Positions 6,381 to 14,883 of a stretch of 40,907 nucleotides of DNA are shown in pieces. The position numbers were made by a program, and so were the translations under genes. Origin of the DNA: an uncultured bacterium (GTDB lineage Bacteria > Actinomycetota > Coriobacteriia > Coriobacteriales > Coriobacteriaceae); the NCBI GenBank assembly GCA_905214105.1, contig CAJMKK010000012.1, forward strand, positions 1-40,907, given 5' to 3'. Positions within the stretch are counted from its first letter, which is position 1. Each line of letters opens with the position of its first letter. The notes below the pieces were generated by a model that saw only the letters and a list, made by a program, of their open reading frames with translations, ran no database searches and was not told where the DNA came from.

Positions 6381-7838
6381 ATGGAAGCGGAAAAGAAGGC
6401 GTTTAAGATCACCAAGCGCGAAATTGGCTTTGTGCTGGGTATCGTTGTCTTTTTGCTGGTGAAGTTTCTTCCTTTGGCGGAGCTGAGCTCGACGGTCGAG
6501 CTCACGGTCGGCGGTCAGACCTGTCTGGCACTGACGCTCGCCACGGTGGTGTTCTGGGCATGCGGTGTGGCACAGCCGGGCTTTGTGGGCCTGCTCTATT
6601 GCGCGCTGCTCGTTCTGTTCAAGGTGTGCGTGGACGACACAGGCGCCGCGAGCATCTCGGCGACGGTCGCCTCCACGTTTAGCTCGTGGACTAAGGCCAC
6701 CATGTGGCTTGTCATCGGCGCCTACCTCATCGCCAGCGCGGTCAAGGAGTCGGGCCTGGGCGAGCGCATCGCCTATGCGTTCATGCTCAAGTTTGTGCGC
6801 GATGCCAAGTCGCTCATCATTTCGATTTTCGCACTCACCTTTGTGCTGTCGCTGCTGATCCCGCATCCGTTCCCCCGCGCCTTCCTCATCCTCGCCGTCG
6901 TCTCGGTTATCGCCGAGTCCGCCGGCTACGGTGACGATGATCGCGGCAAGCTCGGCTTCCTCGTGTTTGCCGCTGCCGCTCCGGGCTCCATGTTCTTCCT
7001 GACGGGCGACTCCACACTCAACCCGCTCGTTGCGCAGTACAGTGCCGAGGCCGGCGGCATGAGCCCGTCCTTTGTCGACTGGTTCCTGTACATGAGCGTG
7101 CCTATGCTGGTCGCGCTGCTGTGCACCCTGTTCTTGGGCCTCTTCCTCTTTAAGCCCAGCAAGGAGCTCGTCTACGATCGCGAGCAGATCGTGGCCAAGC
7201 AGGCCGCGCTCGGCAAGCTCTCCGTCAAGGAGATCCGCACCATCGTGTGGCTTGTCATCGCCATCGCGCTGTGGCTCACCGTCTCGGGCGATTACATCGG
7301 CTGGGTTACCCTGGCCATTGGCGTCGCACTCGCCATGCCCATCATCGGCGAGGTCCTCACCCCTGCCAGCTGGAACGCTGTCGACATCAAGTCCCTCATG
7401 TTCCTGACGGCCGCCATGGCCGTGGGCTCTGTGGGCGGTGCCACCGGCATGAACGCCTGGATCGCCGACGTCGTGCTTCCCAGCTCCGTGCCCGAGAACA
7501 TCTTCCTGTTCGCCCTGCTTGTCGCCGCGCTCTCCATGATCATCCACATGTTCATGGGTTCGGTCATGGCCGTGCTCGGCGTGTGCGTGCCGGCGTTCAT
7601 CAGCTTCGCGGCCGGCTCCAGCGTGAGCCCGCTCGCCGTGGCGCTCATCGTCTTCACGTCCATCAACATCCACTACATCCTGCCGTTCCATAACCTGCCG
7701 ATCCTTATCGGCGAGGGCAAGGACGCCGGCGGCTACACCTCCAAAGAGGCCATGCGCATGGGCATTCCCCTCACTGCGGTCGTCTTTATCGTCGTGCTGG
7801 TCGAGGCTGCCTGGTTCCATCTCTTTGGCCTGATGTAA
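6381..7838 (+). CDS. DASS/SLC13-family anion transporter
   Basis: A 485-residue integral membrane protein with about 12 hydrophobic helices, similar to SLC13/DASS permeases that import di- or tricarboxylates or sulfate with Na+ or by exchange. The two pseudo-repeats are visible: hairpin-like segments with GDSTLNP (about 211-217) in the first half and LPFHNLP (about 434-440) in the second. The usual SNT substrate motifs are not intact, so substrate specificity may differ. ATG 6381 follows AGGTGGGGAG. It heads the unit with ubiD and ubiX, so the likely cargo is the carboxylate that UbiD decarboxylates, possibly an aromatic or unsaturated acid. That is inference from context. Confidence 0.85.
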   Translation: MEAEKKAFKITKREIGFVLGIVVFLLVKFLPLAELSSTVELTVGGQTCLALTLATVVFWACGVAQPGFVGLLYCALLVLFKVCVDDTGAASISATVASTFSSWTKATMWLVIGAYLIASAVKESGLGERIAYAFMLKFVRDAKSLIISIFALTFVLSLLIPHPFPRAFLILAVVSVIAESAGYGDDDRGKLGFLVFAAAAPGSMFFLTGDSTLNPLVAQYSAEAGGMSPSFVDWFLYMSVPMLVALLCTLFLGLFLFKPSKELVYDREQIVAKQAALGKLSVKEIRTIVWLVIAIALWLTVSGDYIGWVTLAIGVALAMPIIGEVLTPASWNAVDIKSLMFLTAAMAVGSVGGATGMNAWIADVVLPSSVPENIFLFALLVAALSMIIHMFMGSVMAVLGVCVPAFISFAAGSSVSPLAVALIVFTSINIHYILPFHNLPILIGEGKDAGGYTSKEAMRMGIPLTAVVFIVVLVEAAWFHLFGLM

Positions 7839-7980
7839 ACGGTCGAGCGCTTGGCTGTAATTAGCCGAGTGCTTGAACTGCGAGTGCCCGAGCGCCCCAT
7901 CCATGAGCGCCGTGGCCCCACTACGTTCCCCAGCCCGGCGGCACTCCCGCCGCCGGGCACTCTCCCGAAAGGAGCACGCT

Positions 7981-9468
7981 ATGTCCACTACCGATGCTTC
8001 CCAGATCCACGATCTGCGCTCCGCGCTCGACTTTTTGCGCGAGATGCCGGGCCAGCTGCTCGAGACCGACACCCAGGTCGATCCCGATGCCGAGGTCTCG
8101 GGCGTCTATCGCCACGTGGGTGCCGGCGGCACCGTTATGCGTCCGACCAAAGAGGGTCCGGCGATGATCTTCAACAACGTCAAGGGTTTTGACGATGTCA
8201 AGGTCTGCATCGGCATGCTTGCCAGCCGCAAGCGCGTTGCCGCCCTACTCGACCTCGACGAGGAGCACCTGGGCCTCGAGATCGGCAAGCGCTTCGAGAA
8301 CCTGATCGCGCCCAAGCAGATCGCCGAGGGCAAGCACGTCGACTGCCAGGAGGTCGTGTACAAGGCGACCGACGAGGGCTTTGACCTGCGCAAGATCGTT
8401 CCCGCTCCCACCAACACGCCTGTCGATGGCGGCCCCTACATCACCATGGGCCTCGCCTACGGCACGAGCCCCGACGGCTCCCAGTCCGACGTGACCATCC
8501 ACCGCTTCTCCTGCGTCGACAAGGATAAGCTCGCCATGTGGATTACCCCCGGCAGCCGTCACCTGGGCGCGTTCTTTGACGAGTACTGCCAGCGCGGCGA
8601 GGACATGCCCATCTCCATCTCCATCGGTCTGGACCCCGCCGTGTACATGTGCTGCGGCTTCGAGGCTCCCACCACGCCGCTCGGCTTTAACGAGCTGCAG
8701 ATTGCCGGCGCCCTGCGCGGCCACGCCGTCGAGCTTGCCGACTGTGTCACCGTTCCGCAGAAGTGCATTGCCAATGCCGAGTATGTGCTCGAGGGCTACC
8801 TCATGCACGACGAGACCATCAACGAGGACGTCAATGGTCACGGCTACGCCATGCCCGAGTTTCCCGGCTACACCGGTGGCGCCAAGGTCTGCCCGGTGAT
8901 CAAGATCACCGCCGTTACCACGCGCGTCAACCCCATCATGGAGAGCTGCATCGGCCCTTCGCACGAGCACGTTTCCATGGCCGGCATCCCCACCGAGGCT
9001 TCCATCTACAAGATGGTCGAGACCGCCATCCCGGGCCGCCTGCTCAACGTTCACGCCGCCCCCTGCGGCGGCGGCAAGTTCGTTGCCATCATGCAGTTCA
9101 AGAAGTCGAGCAAAAATGACGAGGGCCGTCAGCGCAACGCCGCCATGCTCGCTTTCTCGGCATTCTCCGAGCTCAAGCACGTGATCCTGGTTGACGAAGA
9201 CGTCGACATCTTCGACATGAGTGACGTGATGTGGGCCATGACCACGCGCTTCCAGGCCGACGTCGACCTCATCACCATCCCCGGCTGCCACTGCCACGTG
9301 CTCGACCCGTCCAACGACCCCGCGTTCGATCCTTCGATCCGCGAGCACGGCATCGCCTGCAAGGCCATCTTCGACTGCACGGTTCCGTTCGACCTCAAGA
9401 AGAACTTCATCCGCTCGCAGTTCATGGAGATCGATACAGACCAGTGGGCAGCAGAGCTCGCTTTCTAG
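7981..9468 (+). CDS. UbiD-family prenyl-FMN-dependent decarboxylase (LpdC-like)
   Basis: A 495-residue cytoplasmic non-oxidative decarboxylase of the UbiD family. Family features are the N-terminal TVMRPTKEGPAMIFNNVKG region (about 51-69), an IHRFS segment with R175, and AEYVLEG (266-272), which carries the acidic residues of the active site. Length is close to LpdC gallate decarboxylase and the C subunits of BCD-type hydroxyarylic acid decarboxylases. The ATG at 7981 follows AAAGGAG (7970-7976), whereas the longer reading frame upstream lacks such a site. A UbiX gene follows 33 bp downstream and an LpdD-like domain is encoded upstream, completing a B-C-D set. Gallate, protocatechuate and related hydroxybenzoates are candidate substrates; the sequence alone cannot choose. 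Confidence 0.93.
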   Translation: MSTTDASQIHDLRSALDFLREMPGQLLETDTQVDPDAEVSGVYRHVGAGGTVMRPTKEGPAMIFNNVKGFDDVKVCIGMLASRKRVAALLDLDEEHLGLEIGKRFENLIAPKQIAEGKHVDCQEVVYKATDEGFDLRKIVPAPTNTPVDGGPYITMGLAYGTSPDGSQSDVTIHRFSCVDKDKLAMWITPGSRHLGAFFDEYCQRGEDMPISISIGLDPAVYMCCGFEAPTTPLGFNELQIAGALRGHAVELADCVTVPQKCIANAEYVLEGYLMHDETINEDVNGHGYAMPEFPGYTGGAKVCPVIKITAVTTRVNPIMESCIGPSHEHVSMAGIPTEASIYKMVETAIPGRLLNVHAAPCGGGKFVAIMQFKKSSKNDEGRQRNAAMLAFSAFSELKHVILVDEDVDIFDMSDVMWAMTTRFQADVDLITIPGCHCHVLDPSNDPAFDPSIREHGIACKAIFDCTVPFDLKKNFIRSQFMEIDTDQWAAELAF

Positions 9469-9501
9469 TATGTAGCCCTATCAAGTAGTCAAGGAGTTGT
9501 C

Positions 9502-10080
9502 ATGCCTGAGCCTTCTGTTCGTCCCCGTCGCATTGTCGTTGGCGTGTCTGGTGCTAGCGGTGCCGCGCTGGGTCTTGAGTGCCTCAAATGCCTGCGTCAG
9601 GCCGGTGCCGAGTCGGCGCTTGTCGTCACGCGCGGGGGAGAGATCACCATCGAGCAGGAGCTCGGCATGACGCTCGACGAGTTTGCCGCACATGCCGATG
9701 CGGTCTACGACAACAAGAATATCGGTGCCGCCATCGCAAGCGGCACCTATCCGGTTGACGGCATGATCGTGGCACCCTGCTCCATGAAGACGCTTGCCGG
9801 CATCGCGAGTGGTTACAGCGAAAACCTGTTGCTGCGTGCGGCCGACGTGCAGATGAAAGAGCAACGCCGCCTGGTACTCATGGTGCGCGAGACGCCCTTC
9901 AGTGCGATCCATGTCGATAACATGGCGCGCTTGGCGCGCGTACCGGGCGTCATGCTCATGCCGCCCATGCTCACGTTTTACAACGGCCCCGCCACGCTCG
10001 ATGACGCGGTGCATCACATCGCCGCCAAGGCGCTCGAGGCCGTTGGCGTGTCATGTGCAAACTATAAGCGCTGGTCATAG
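9502..10080 (+). CDS. UbiX-family flavin prenyltransferase
   Basis: A 192-residue enzyme that joins a dimethylallyl group to FMN to make prenyl-FMN, the cofactor of UbiD. Visible motifs are GVSGASGAALG (14-24) for FMN phosphate binding, VAPCSMKTLAGIASG (90-104), YSENLLLRAADV (105-116) and the C-terminal QRRLVLMVRETPFS (121-134). Length matches UbiX/Pad1. It sits 33 bp after ubiD behind an AAGGAG site (9490-9495). Together with the upstream UbiD and the fused LpdD-like/isomerase protein it forms a complete cofactor-plus-enzyme set. The protein could equally serve other UbiD enzymes in the cell. Confidence 0.94.
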   Translation: MPEPSVRPRRIVVGVSGASGAALGLECLKCLRQAGAESALVVTRGGEITIEQELGMTLDEFAAHADAVYDNKNIGAAIASGTYPVDGMIVAPCSMKTLAGIASGYSENLLLRAADVQMKEQRRLVLMVRETPFSAIHVDNMARLARVPGVMLMPPMLTFYNGPATLDDAVHHIAAKALEAVGVSCANYKRWS

Positions 10081-10112
10081 GCGCTTTTAGGGTAGGATAC
10101 GAGGAGTGTTTG

Positions 10113-10142
10113 AGCCCGCTGCCCCTGTGGGCGGCGGGCTTT
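10113..10142 (+). terminator. GC-rich hairpin between ubiX and merR
   Basis: The stem AGCCCGC (10113-10119)/GCGGGCT (10134-10140) is followed by a weak T stretch (TTTGTG). It probably ends the transporter-ubiD-ubiX transcript. A TAGGAT hexamer at 10094-10099 could be a -10 box for the regulator gene; if so, the hairpin would lie in its leader. Confidence 0.5.
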
Positions 10143-10172
10143 GTGCGCTAAAAGGATGTGTCGGGAGGACTT

Positions 10173-11039
10173 ATGCAGACGGGCATGTATGCGATTAGCG
10201 AGATGGCGAGCTTGTTTAATGTTTCGCGCCAAACGCTCATCTACTACGACAAGATCGGCCTGTTTAAACCTGCCGTGGTCAACGAGAAGGGCTACCGTTT
10301 CTATTCGCCCACGCAGATTCCGCTCATGCGTCTGATCTGCATGTTGCGCGACCTGGGGCTCGAACTCGACGAGATTGACCGCCTGACCTCGACGTTCGAC
10401 ATCGGAGAGATGACCGATCACCTGCGCTCGCGGGTGCAGGCGCTCGACGAGCAGATCGCCGGGCTCAAAGCCGAGCGTGCGAGCGTTCAGGAGCGGCTGA
10501 GTTTTTATGACGAGGCGGTCTATTGGCGCGAGCGCGAGGGCAAGCCGGAGCTCAAGCAGTTCGAGCGCCGCTTCGTGGTCTTTGAGGAGTTCCCGGCCGA
10601 TATCGAGCGCGGCCGCCCGATGCTTCATCCCACGCTCATGCGGGCCATCCTGCGCATGCGTGCGCTCACGGGTACGCGCCCCATGCGCGGTTGGGGCGCC
10701 ATGCTGCGTCGCGAGGCACTGCATTCTGACGACCCCATCGCCGGCGCCGGCTCCTTTGCCGTGCTGCCGCGCGGTGCCGAGGGGCTACTGCCGAGCGATC
10801 CCGCCGAGCTGGCAGAGATCGGCATCGAAGTGCTGCCCGAGGGCACGTATCTGTGCATGAGCCGCTGGGGTATGCCGTACGAGCCCGAGGGCATCCGCGC
10901 CATCGTTGCCTGCATGGACGAGCACGCGCTCCAGCCCATCGGCAACGCCTTCGACTTTTGCTACCTCGATACCACGAGCTACGACGAGTCCCACCAAGAA
11001 GACTTCTGCTGCATCCAAGTCCCCGTTGTCCTCAAATAA
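10173..11039 (+). CDS. MerR-family transcriptional regulator with C-terminal effector domain
   Basis: A 288-residue DNA-binding protein. Residues 6-50 are a MerR-type winged helix-turn-helix (YAISEMASLFNVSRQTLIYY, then GYRFYSP). A predicted coiled-coil dimerisation helix spans about 80-120. About 125-285 look like a GyrI/SOUL-type ligand-binding domain, as in BmrR-like multidrug or aromatic-compound sensors. ATG 10173 follows GGGAGGAC; a GTG at 10158 is a less likely start. It is the last gene of the prenyl-FMN cluster, and the two dyads at 5121 and 6262 have the MerR-type promoter layout. It is therefore the best candidate for controlling the cluster in response to substrate, which is inference. 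Confidence 0.88.
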   Translation: MQTGMYAISEMASLFNVSRQTLIYYDKIGLFKPAVVNEKGYRFYSPTQIPLMRLICMLRDLGLELDEIDRLTSTFDIGEMTDHLRSRVQALDEQIAGLKAERASVQERLSFYDEAVYWREREGKPELKQFERRFVVFEEFPADIERGRPMLHPTLMRAILRMRALTGTRPMRGWGAMLRREALHSDDPIAGAGSFAVLPRGAEGLLPSDPAELAEIGIEVLPEGTYLCMSRWGMPYEPEGIRAIVACMDEHALQPIGNAFDFCYLDTTSYDESHQEDFCCIQVPVVLK

Positions 11040-11042
11040 CTC

Positions 11043-11101
11043 GCGGTGAAATAGTTCCTAAATAGCCTGAGTAATCGCACAAACGGGAACTATTCCACCG
11101 C
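11043..11101. repeat. Long inverted repeat GCGGTGAAATAGTTCC
   Basis: Arms GCGGTGAAATAGTTCC (11043-11058) and GGAACTATTCCACCGC (11086-11101) pair at 15 of 16 positions around a 27-nt loop. It begins 3 nt after the merR stop codon. No T-run follows, so it may be a palindromic repeat rather than an intrinsic terminator. Confidence 0.6.
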
Positions 11102-11108
11102 AACTTCG

Positions 11109-11140
11109 ATGTGACAAAGAGATAGTCCCTTTGTCACATT
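11109..11140. repeat. TGTGACAAAG palindrome, copy 2
   Basis: Inverted repeat ATGTGACAAAGAGA (11109-11122) with TCCCTTTGTCACATT (11126-11140). It is the same family as 6131, 12619 and 19264. Confidence 0.75.
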
Positions 11141-11189
11141 GACGAGCGGCACCGCGAGTTTGTTTTAAAGCGGAGGAGGCGGCTCATTT

Positions 11190-11269
11190 CTTATAAACTC
11201 GCATTATTTGCAAGTTTGTAAGGTAACATCTTATAAACTTGTAAAATCTGCAAGTTTATAAGATGTTAC
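11190..11269. repeat. Two palindromes and promoter upstream of DUF4143 ATPase 2
   Basis: The second unit is a perfect inverted repeat with 19-bp arms: GTAACATCTTATAAACTTG (11223-11241) and its complement at 11251-11269, spacer TAAAATCTG. The first unit, 11190-11222, is a diverged copy (CTTATAAACTCG / CAAGTTTGTAAG). A promoter, TTGCAA (11208-11213), 17 bp, TTATAA (11231-11236), runs through both, so a protein bound here would block transcription. The sequence is A+T rich and unrelated to the palindromes of the first ATPase, but the architecture is the same. Confidence 0.7.
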
Positions 11270-11295
11270 GTCTGGCCGGGCGCTAGGGAGACTCT

Positions 11296-12612
11296 ATGAA
11301 CATCGTTCGCCGAAGCCGCTATCTTGATCGACTCATTGCTTTTCAGGATACCGACCTCATCAAAATCGTGACGGGTATACGCCGTTGCGGCAAATCCACG
11401 TTATTGGACATGATGAGGGAGCACCTGGCGCAACAGGGGGTGCCGGCCGAGCGTTTGCTGACCTTTAAGATGGAATCTCTAGAGTATGCGGGGATTACAG
11501 ATTACCTGACGTTTTATCGCATGGTTCGGGAGCGCGTTGACGGTGTCGATCGCCCCTATCTGTTCTTTGACGAGCTCCAGAATGTCGAGGGCTGGGAAAA
11601 GGCGGTTAACTCGCTCCGAATCGATTTGCCGTGCGATATCTATGTCACGGGCTCCAATGCTTTTTTGCTATCGAGCGAGCTTGCAACGCTTATCTCGGGC
11701 CGGTATATCGAGGTCAAGATGCAGCCGCTCACGTTTGGCGAGTATCTTGATTTTCGCTCGATCGATGCGGTCGTTGCCGAAGGGCTTGACGAGAGGGCCG
11801 AGCTCGTTTCCAAGACGGGCGATCGCCTTAATTCAAACACCGTGCTCGAGCAGTACATAACCTATGGCGGCATGCCGTTTCTGGCTCATGACGAGCCAAG
11901 ACGCGAACCGTGCCGCGACTACATCCGCAGCCTCTATCAGACGATTGTCGCGCGCGATATCCTATTGCGCGCGACGCGTAGAGGTCGCGGAGCTATCACC
12001 AAGCGCGACGTTCTCGAGCGGCTCTGTGCGTATCTGGCAGACAACATCTCCAATCAAACCTCGGTCAACAAAATCGTAGGGACGCTCAACGAATCATCGG
12101 GCGGTAAGACCAACGCATCGACGGTGTCGGCGTATATTGACGCTCTGGAAGAGACGTACCTGTTTACCAAGGTAAAAAGGTATGACGTCAAGGGGCGGGA
12201 GCTTCTCAAGACAGGCGGTAAATATTACATAGCCGATACGGGAATCCGCAGCTATCTTGACGGATATAGAGGCAGCGATAGCGGAAGGATGCTCGAGAAC
12301 GTTATCTACAACCAGCTTGTCTTTGAAGGATACGAAGTGTTTTGCGGCCATCTGCGCGCGGGGGAAATCGACTTTGTCGCAATCGGCGAGGGATCGGACC
12401 GTAAATATATCCAGGTTACCGAACGGATCGATGCCGAGGCGACCAGAGAGCGCGAGCTGCGACCGCTCAAACTAAACACGCTGGGAAAAATCCCTGATTC
12501 GTACGAGAAGATCCTGATCGTCAGGGATGGTGAGCATCCAACAGACATCGACGGCATCAGAATCGTAGGGGCGGTCGACTTCTTGCTGAGAAACAAGATC
12601 GCCCACGGCTAA
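11296..12612 (+). CDS. AAA ATPase with DUF4143 C-terminal domain
   Basis: A 438-residue P-loop ATPase of the AAA_14/DUF4143 group, a different subfamily from the protein at 2207-3577. Walker A is GIRRCGKST (27-35), Walker B YLFFDELQ (88-95), a sensor-like YVTGSN is at 116-121, and the winged-helix/DUF4143 region spans about 205-345. A nuclease-like ending reads GEIDFVAI (356-363) then YIQV (371-374), where the usual Glu-x-Lys is replaced by Gln373-Val. Codons rare in the neighbouring genes (ATA, TTA, AGA) recur, which suggests acquisition by transfer. It stands alone between regulator and membrane-protein genes, flanked by palindromes on both sides. Function unknown. Confidence 0.85.
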   Translation: MNIVRRSRYLDRLIAFQDTDLIKIVTGIRRCGKSTLLDMMREHLAQQGVPAERLLTFKMESLEYAGITDYLTFYRMVRERVDGVDRPYLFFDELQNVEGWEKAVNSLRIDLPCDIYVTGSNAFLLSSELATLISGRYIEVKMQPLTFGEYLDFRSIDAVVAEGLDERAELVSKTGDRLNSNTVLEQYITYGGMPFLAHDEPRREPCRDYIRSLYQTIVARDILLRATRRGRGAITKRDVLERLCAYLADNISNQTSVNKIVGTLNESSGGKTNASTVSAYIDALEETYLFTKVKRYDVKGRELLKTGGKYYIADTGIRSYLDGYRGSDSGRMLENVIYNQLVFEGYEVFCGHLRAGEIDFVAIGEGSDRKYIQVTERIDAEATRERELRPLKLNTLGKIPDSYEKILIVRDGEHPTDIDGIRIVGAVDFLLRNKIAHG

Positions 12613-12618
12613 ACGCAA

Positions 12619-12651
12619 AATGTGACAAAGGGATAGTCCCTTTGTTACATT
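12619..12651. repeat. TGTGACAAAG palindrome, copy 3
   Basis: Arms AATGTGACAAAGGGA (12619-12633) and TCCCTTTGTTACATT (12637-12651), one mismatch, 3-nt centre TAG. It is the most complete member of the family and begins 6 nt after the ATPase stop. It could double as a terminator-like hairpin, but no T-run follows. Confidence 0.78.
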
Positions 12652-12726
12652 CCATGCGAGCCGCCGTGCCATCTGGGGGTATAAGGCTGGCAAGTGTTTA
12701 TTTGCGAGGCCAAGGGGGCGCCCCGT

Positions 12727-13596
12727 ATGGATATCGATAACTTTGAATGGTGGTATAGCGAGGGTGAGGCTCCGGACGAGGAGTGGGACGAGCCTACGCC
12801 GCGTGACGTGTCGAGCGACGAGGACGAGACCGGCAACGTCGTCGCCGCCGACTCGGACGCCGCCCTCGACCCCGTCGAGCCCCTGACCTTCGAACAAGCC
12901 TGGGCCCAGGCCGAGGCAGACGAGGCAAAGGCCGACGCTACGGCCACGCTCGGCGAGCCAGCCGACATGTCCATCTCGCCGGCAAAGACCCCGCAGCCGC
13001 GCCACACCATCGACCCCGACAGCACGGCATCCTTCAGCATTCTCGACGTGCCCGCGCAGGGTGCCCAGGCGCCTGCGCCCACGCATCGCCCCGACCTGGC
13101 TCGCGAGGAAGACGCGGGCCGCCGCTCTCCGCTCGGCCCCATTCTCATCGCCTTCATGGCCGGCGTTATCGCCTGCTCGGCAATCGGTAGCGTTTGGAGC
13201 CATGTCGAGCAGCAGCGCCAAGACGCCGCCAAGGTCGAGATGTCTGTCGAGCAATCGCTCAGCCGCACGCGCTCGGTACATGTGTCGGTCGAGGTCAAGG
13301 ACGGCGCGACGTGGGACACCGCGCGTGGCGACAGCCAAATGCTCATCCACATCGTGGGGCGTACGCTCAAAGGGCAGACGATTGACGAGTATCAATACGT
13401 CAATTCCGCTGGTGACGGCATCGAGCTCAAGCCCGGCGACTACGAGCTCACCGTCGACGAACCGCCCGTCGCCACCGACGGCACGCGCTTCTGCGCCTCA
13501 AAGCGCATGGTCCCCGCGAGCTTTAACTCACAGGCGCCCGACACGGTCGACACCACACCGCAGGGCGGGTTTGACCTTTACGTGGATACCCAGTAG
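12727..13596 (+). CDS. Single-pass membrane protein of unknown function
   Basis: I do not recognise this 289-residue protein. It has an acidic, low-complexity cytoplasmic part (about 1-135, rich in Asp, Glu, Ala, Pro), one transmembrane helix at 137-156 (GPILIAFMAGVIACSAIGSV) and an outside part (about 157-289). That outside part contains a beta-rich stretch ending in IELKPGDYELTVDEPP, reminiscent of a carboxypeptidase-regulatory or Ig-like domain. The helix is preceded by GRR, consistent with an N-in orientation. The ATG at 12727 follows AAGGGGG; a GTG at 12694 is in frame but lacks a site. It is possibly an envelope-associated protein, but nothing in the neighbours defines a role. Confidence 0.65.
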   Translation: MDIDNFEWWYSEGEAPDEEWDEPTPRDVSSDEDETGNVVAADSDAALDPVEPLTFEQAWAQAEADEAKADATATLGEPADMSISPAKTPQPRHTIDPDSTASFSILDVPAQGAQAPAPTHRPDLAREEDAGRRSPLGPILIAFMAGVIACSAIGSVWSHVEQQRQDAAKVEMSVEQSLSRTRSVHVSVEVKDGATWDTARGDSQMLIHIVGRTLKGQTIDEYQYVNSAGDGIELKPGDYELTVDEPPVATDGTRFCASKRMVPASFNSQAPDTVDTTPQGGFDLYVDTQ

Positions 13597-13709
13597 GCGC
13601 TCGCCGCTCATTCCGCTATGGCTACTCAATAATCGCCTGCCGTCCCGTCCCGCCGCCAAGAGTGGGACAATAGCCCTCGACACTGTTGTTTACTTTTGGA
13701 GGAAGTAGC

Positions 13710-14603
13710 ATGTCCACCGTCACCACCATCAAGCGCGGCGGCCTCACCGCGGCCATCGATTCCATGGGCGCCCAGCTCACGAGCCTTGCCCTCAACGGCA
13801 ACGAGTATCTATGGCAGGGCGACCCGGCCTTTTGGGGCAAGCACGCGCCCATCCTGTTCCCCATCGTGGGGTCGCTGCGCAACAACACGGCGACGTCTGC
13901 GGCCGGCACCTGCGAGATGGCGCGCCACGGCATCGCGCGTATCGTGGAGCACAAGATCGTCGAGGTCTCCGAGGACGGCTCGTCCGTCACCTACGAGATC
14001 ACCGATACGCCCGAGTCGCTCAAGGCTTTCCCCTTCCACTTTAAGCTCAACATGACCTATGCCCTGACCGGCGACGCCACGCTCACGCAGACCTTTGCCG
14101 TCACCAACACCGGCGACGTGGCCCTGCCGTTCTCGGTGGGCGGTCATCCTGCATTCAACGTGCCCGCCCCCGGTGCCGAAGACGAGGCGTTCGAGGATTA
14201 CGAGCTGGCGTTTACCGAGGCTTGGACCAACGAGGCCCCCATCATCACGCCTGATGGCCTTATGACGTTCGAGGGTAGCTACAAGGCTCCCGATAACTCG
14301 GACGTGCTGCCCATCACGCACCGCAGCTTCGATAACGACGCCATCATGTTCACCGATACCCCGGGCTCCACGCTCACGCTGCGCGGTCGCAAGTCGGGCC
14401 ATGGCGTCAAGATCGACTTTGAGGGCTTTAAGTACATCGGCGTGTGGTCTGCCGCCAACGACGCTCCGTTTGTGGCGCTCGAGCCTTGGACCGGCCACAC
14501 TACCATGGACACCGAGGACGACGTCTTTGAGCACAAGGTCAACACCATTACGCTGGCGCCGGGCGCTACCGACACCCGTTCCTTTAGCGTCACCCTGCTC
14601 TAG
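13710..14603 (+). CDS. Aldose 1-epimerase family protein (LacX-like)
   Basis: A 297-residue protein of the galactose mutarotase-like fold. Visible features are EYLWQGDPAFWGKHAPILFP (32-51), RHGIAR with H73, and GGHPAFN (about 137-143), whose His is the expected catalytic or substrate-binding residue. This subgroup (LacX, YeaD relatives) includes proteins acting on aldoses or hexose-6-phosphates, and several have no proven mutarotase activity. The ATG at 13710 follows TTTGGAGGAAG, a strong site; an in-frame start at 13686 lies before it and is unlikely. The stop codon lies 5 nt before the first stem of a conserved structured element. Confidence 0.85.
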   Translation: MSTVTTIKRGGLTAAIDSMGAQLTSLALNGNEYLWQGDPAFWGKHAPILFPIVGSLRNNTATSAAGTCEMARHGIARIVEHKIVEVSEDGSSVTYEITDTPESLKAFPFHFKLNMTYALTGDATLTQTFAVTNTGDVALPFSVGGHPAFNVPAPGAEDEAFEDYELAFTEAWTNEAPIITPDGLMTFEGSYKAPDNSDVLPITHRSFDNDAIMFTDTPGSTLTLRGRKSGHGVKIDFEGFKYIGVWSAANDAPFVALEPWTGHTTMDTEDDVFEHKVNTITLAPGATDTRSFSVTLL

Positions 14604-14771
14604 AGGTTCCGCCGTTCTGACGAACGGCGGGCCGGTCGACGCTGCGCGCTACCCAGAGCGACAATTTGTCATTCAAAAGGCATGGCATGACCAGAAGGTC
14701 TATGCCTTGCCTTTTTCATGCCAACTTGTTCGCTCTGGGCGGCGCTCGCTGGCATTGCCAAAACATCGACG
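14604..14771 (+). ncRNA. Candidate structured 3'-UTR RNA element, copy 1
   Basis: First of three roughly 167-nt elements. P1 is CCGCCGTTC (14609-14617)/GAACGGCGG (14622-14630). A conserved GACGCTGC follows. P2 is CCCAGAGCG (14652-14660)/CGCTCTGGG (14731-14739). Inside it a long arm pairs AAAAGGCA with TGCCTTTT and GGCAT-GACC with GGTC-T-ATGCC (bulged T), about 14675-14715. The conserved tail GCCAAAACATCG is at 14757-14768. Other copies are at 20624 and 36179. Stem sequences differ between copies but pairing is kept, which argues for a folded RNA (or a folded single-stranded DNA). In this copy the long arm ends in TTTTT and could also terminate transcription. Confidence 0.65.
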
Positions 14772-14883
14772 CTCCCAATGACTACCGTGTGTCTATTAAT
14801 TTTTCGAGCTTGTGCTGCGCTGCTGGTCGCTGGCGTATATCCTGTTAAGTCGTCAGCATACGATTCAACAGGGAAGGCAGATT

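Noticed and set aside
6129..8072. 647-codon minus-strand frame opposite the DASS transporter
   Set aside because: It runs across a terminator and a promoter motif, its translation is biased and charged, and the plus-strand transporter is certain.
14675..14716. Reading the long arm of element copy 1 as a simple intrinsic terminator
   Set aside because: Copies 1 and 2 have T's after the arm, but copy 3 does not, and conserved unpaired boxes flank the arm. Termination may be a side effect, not the whole function.
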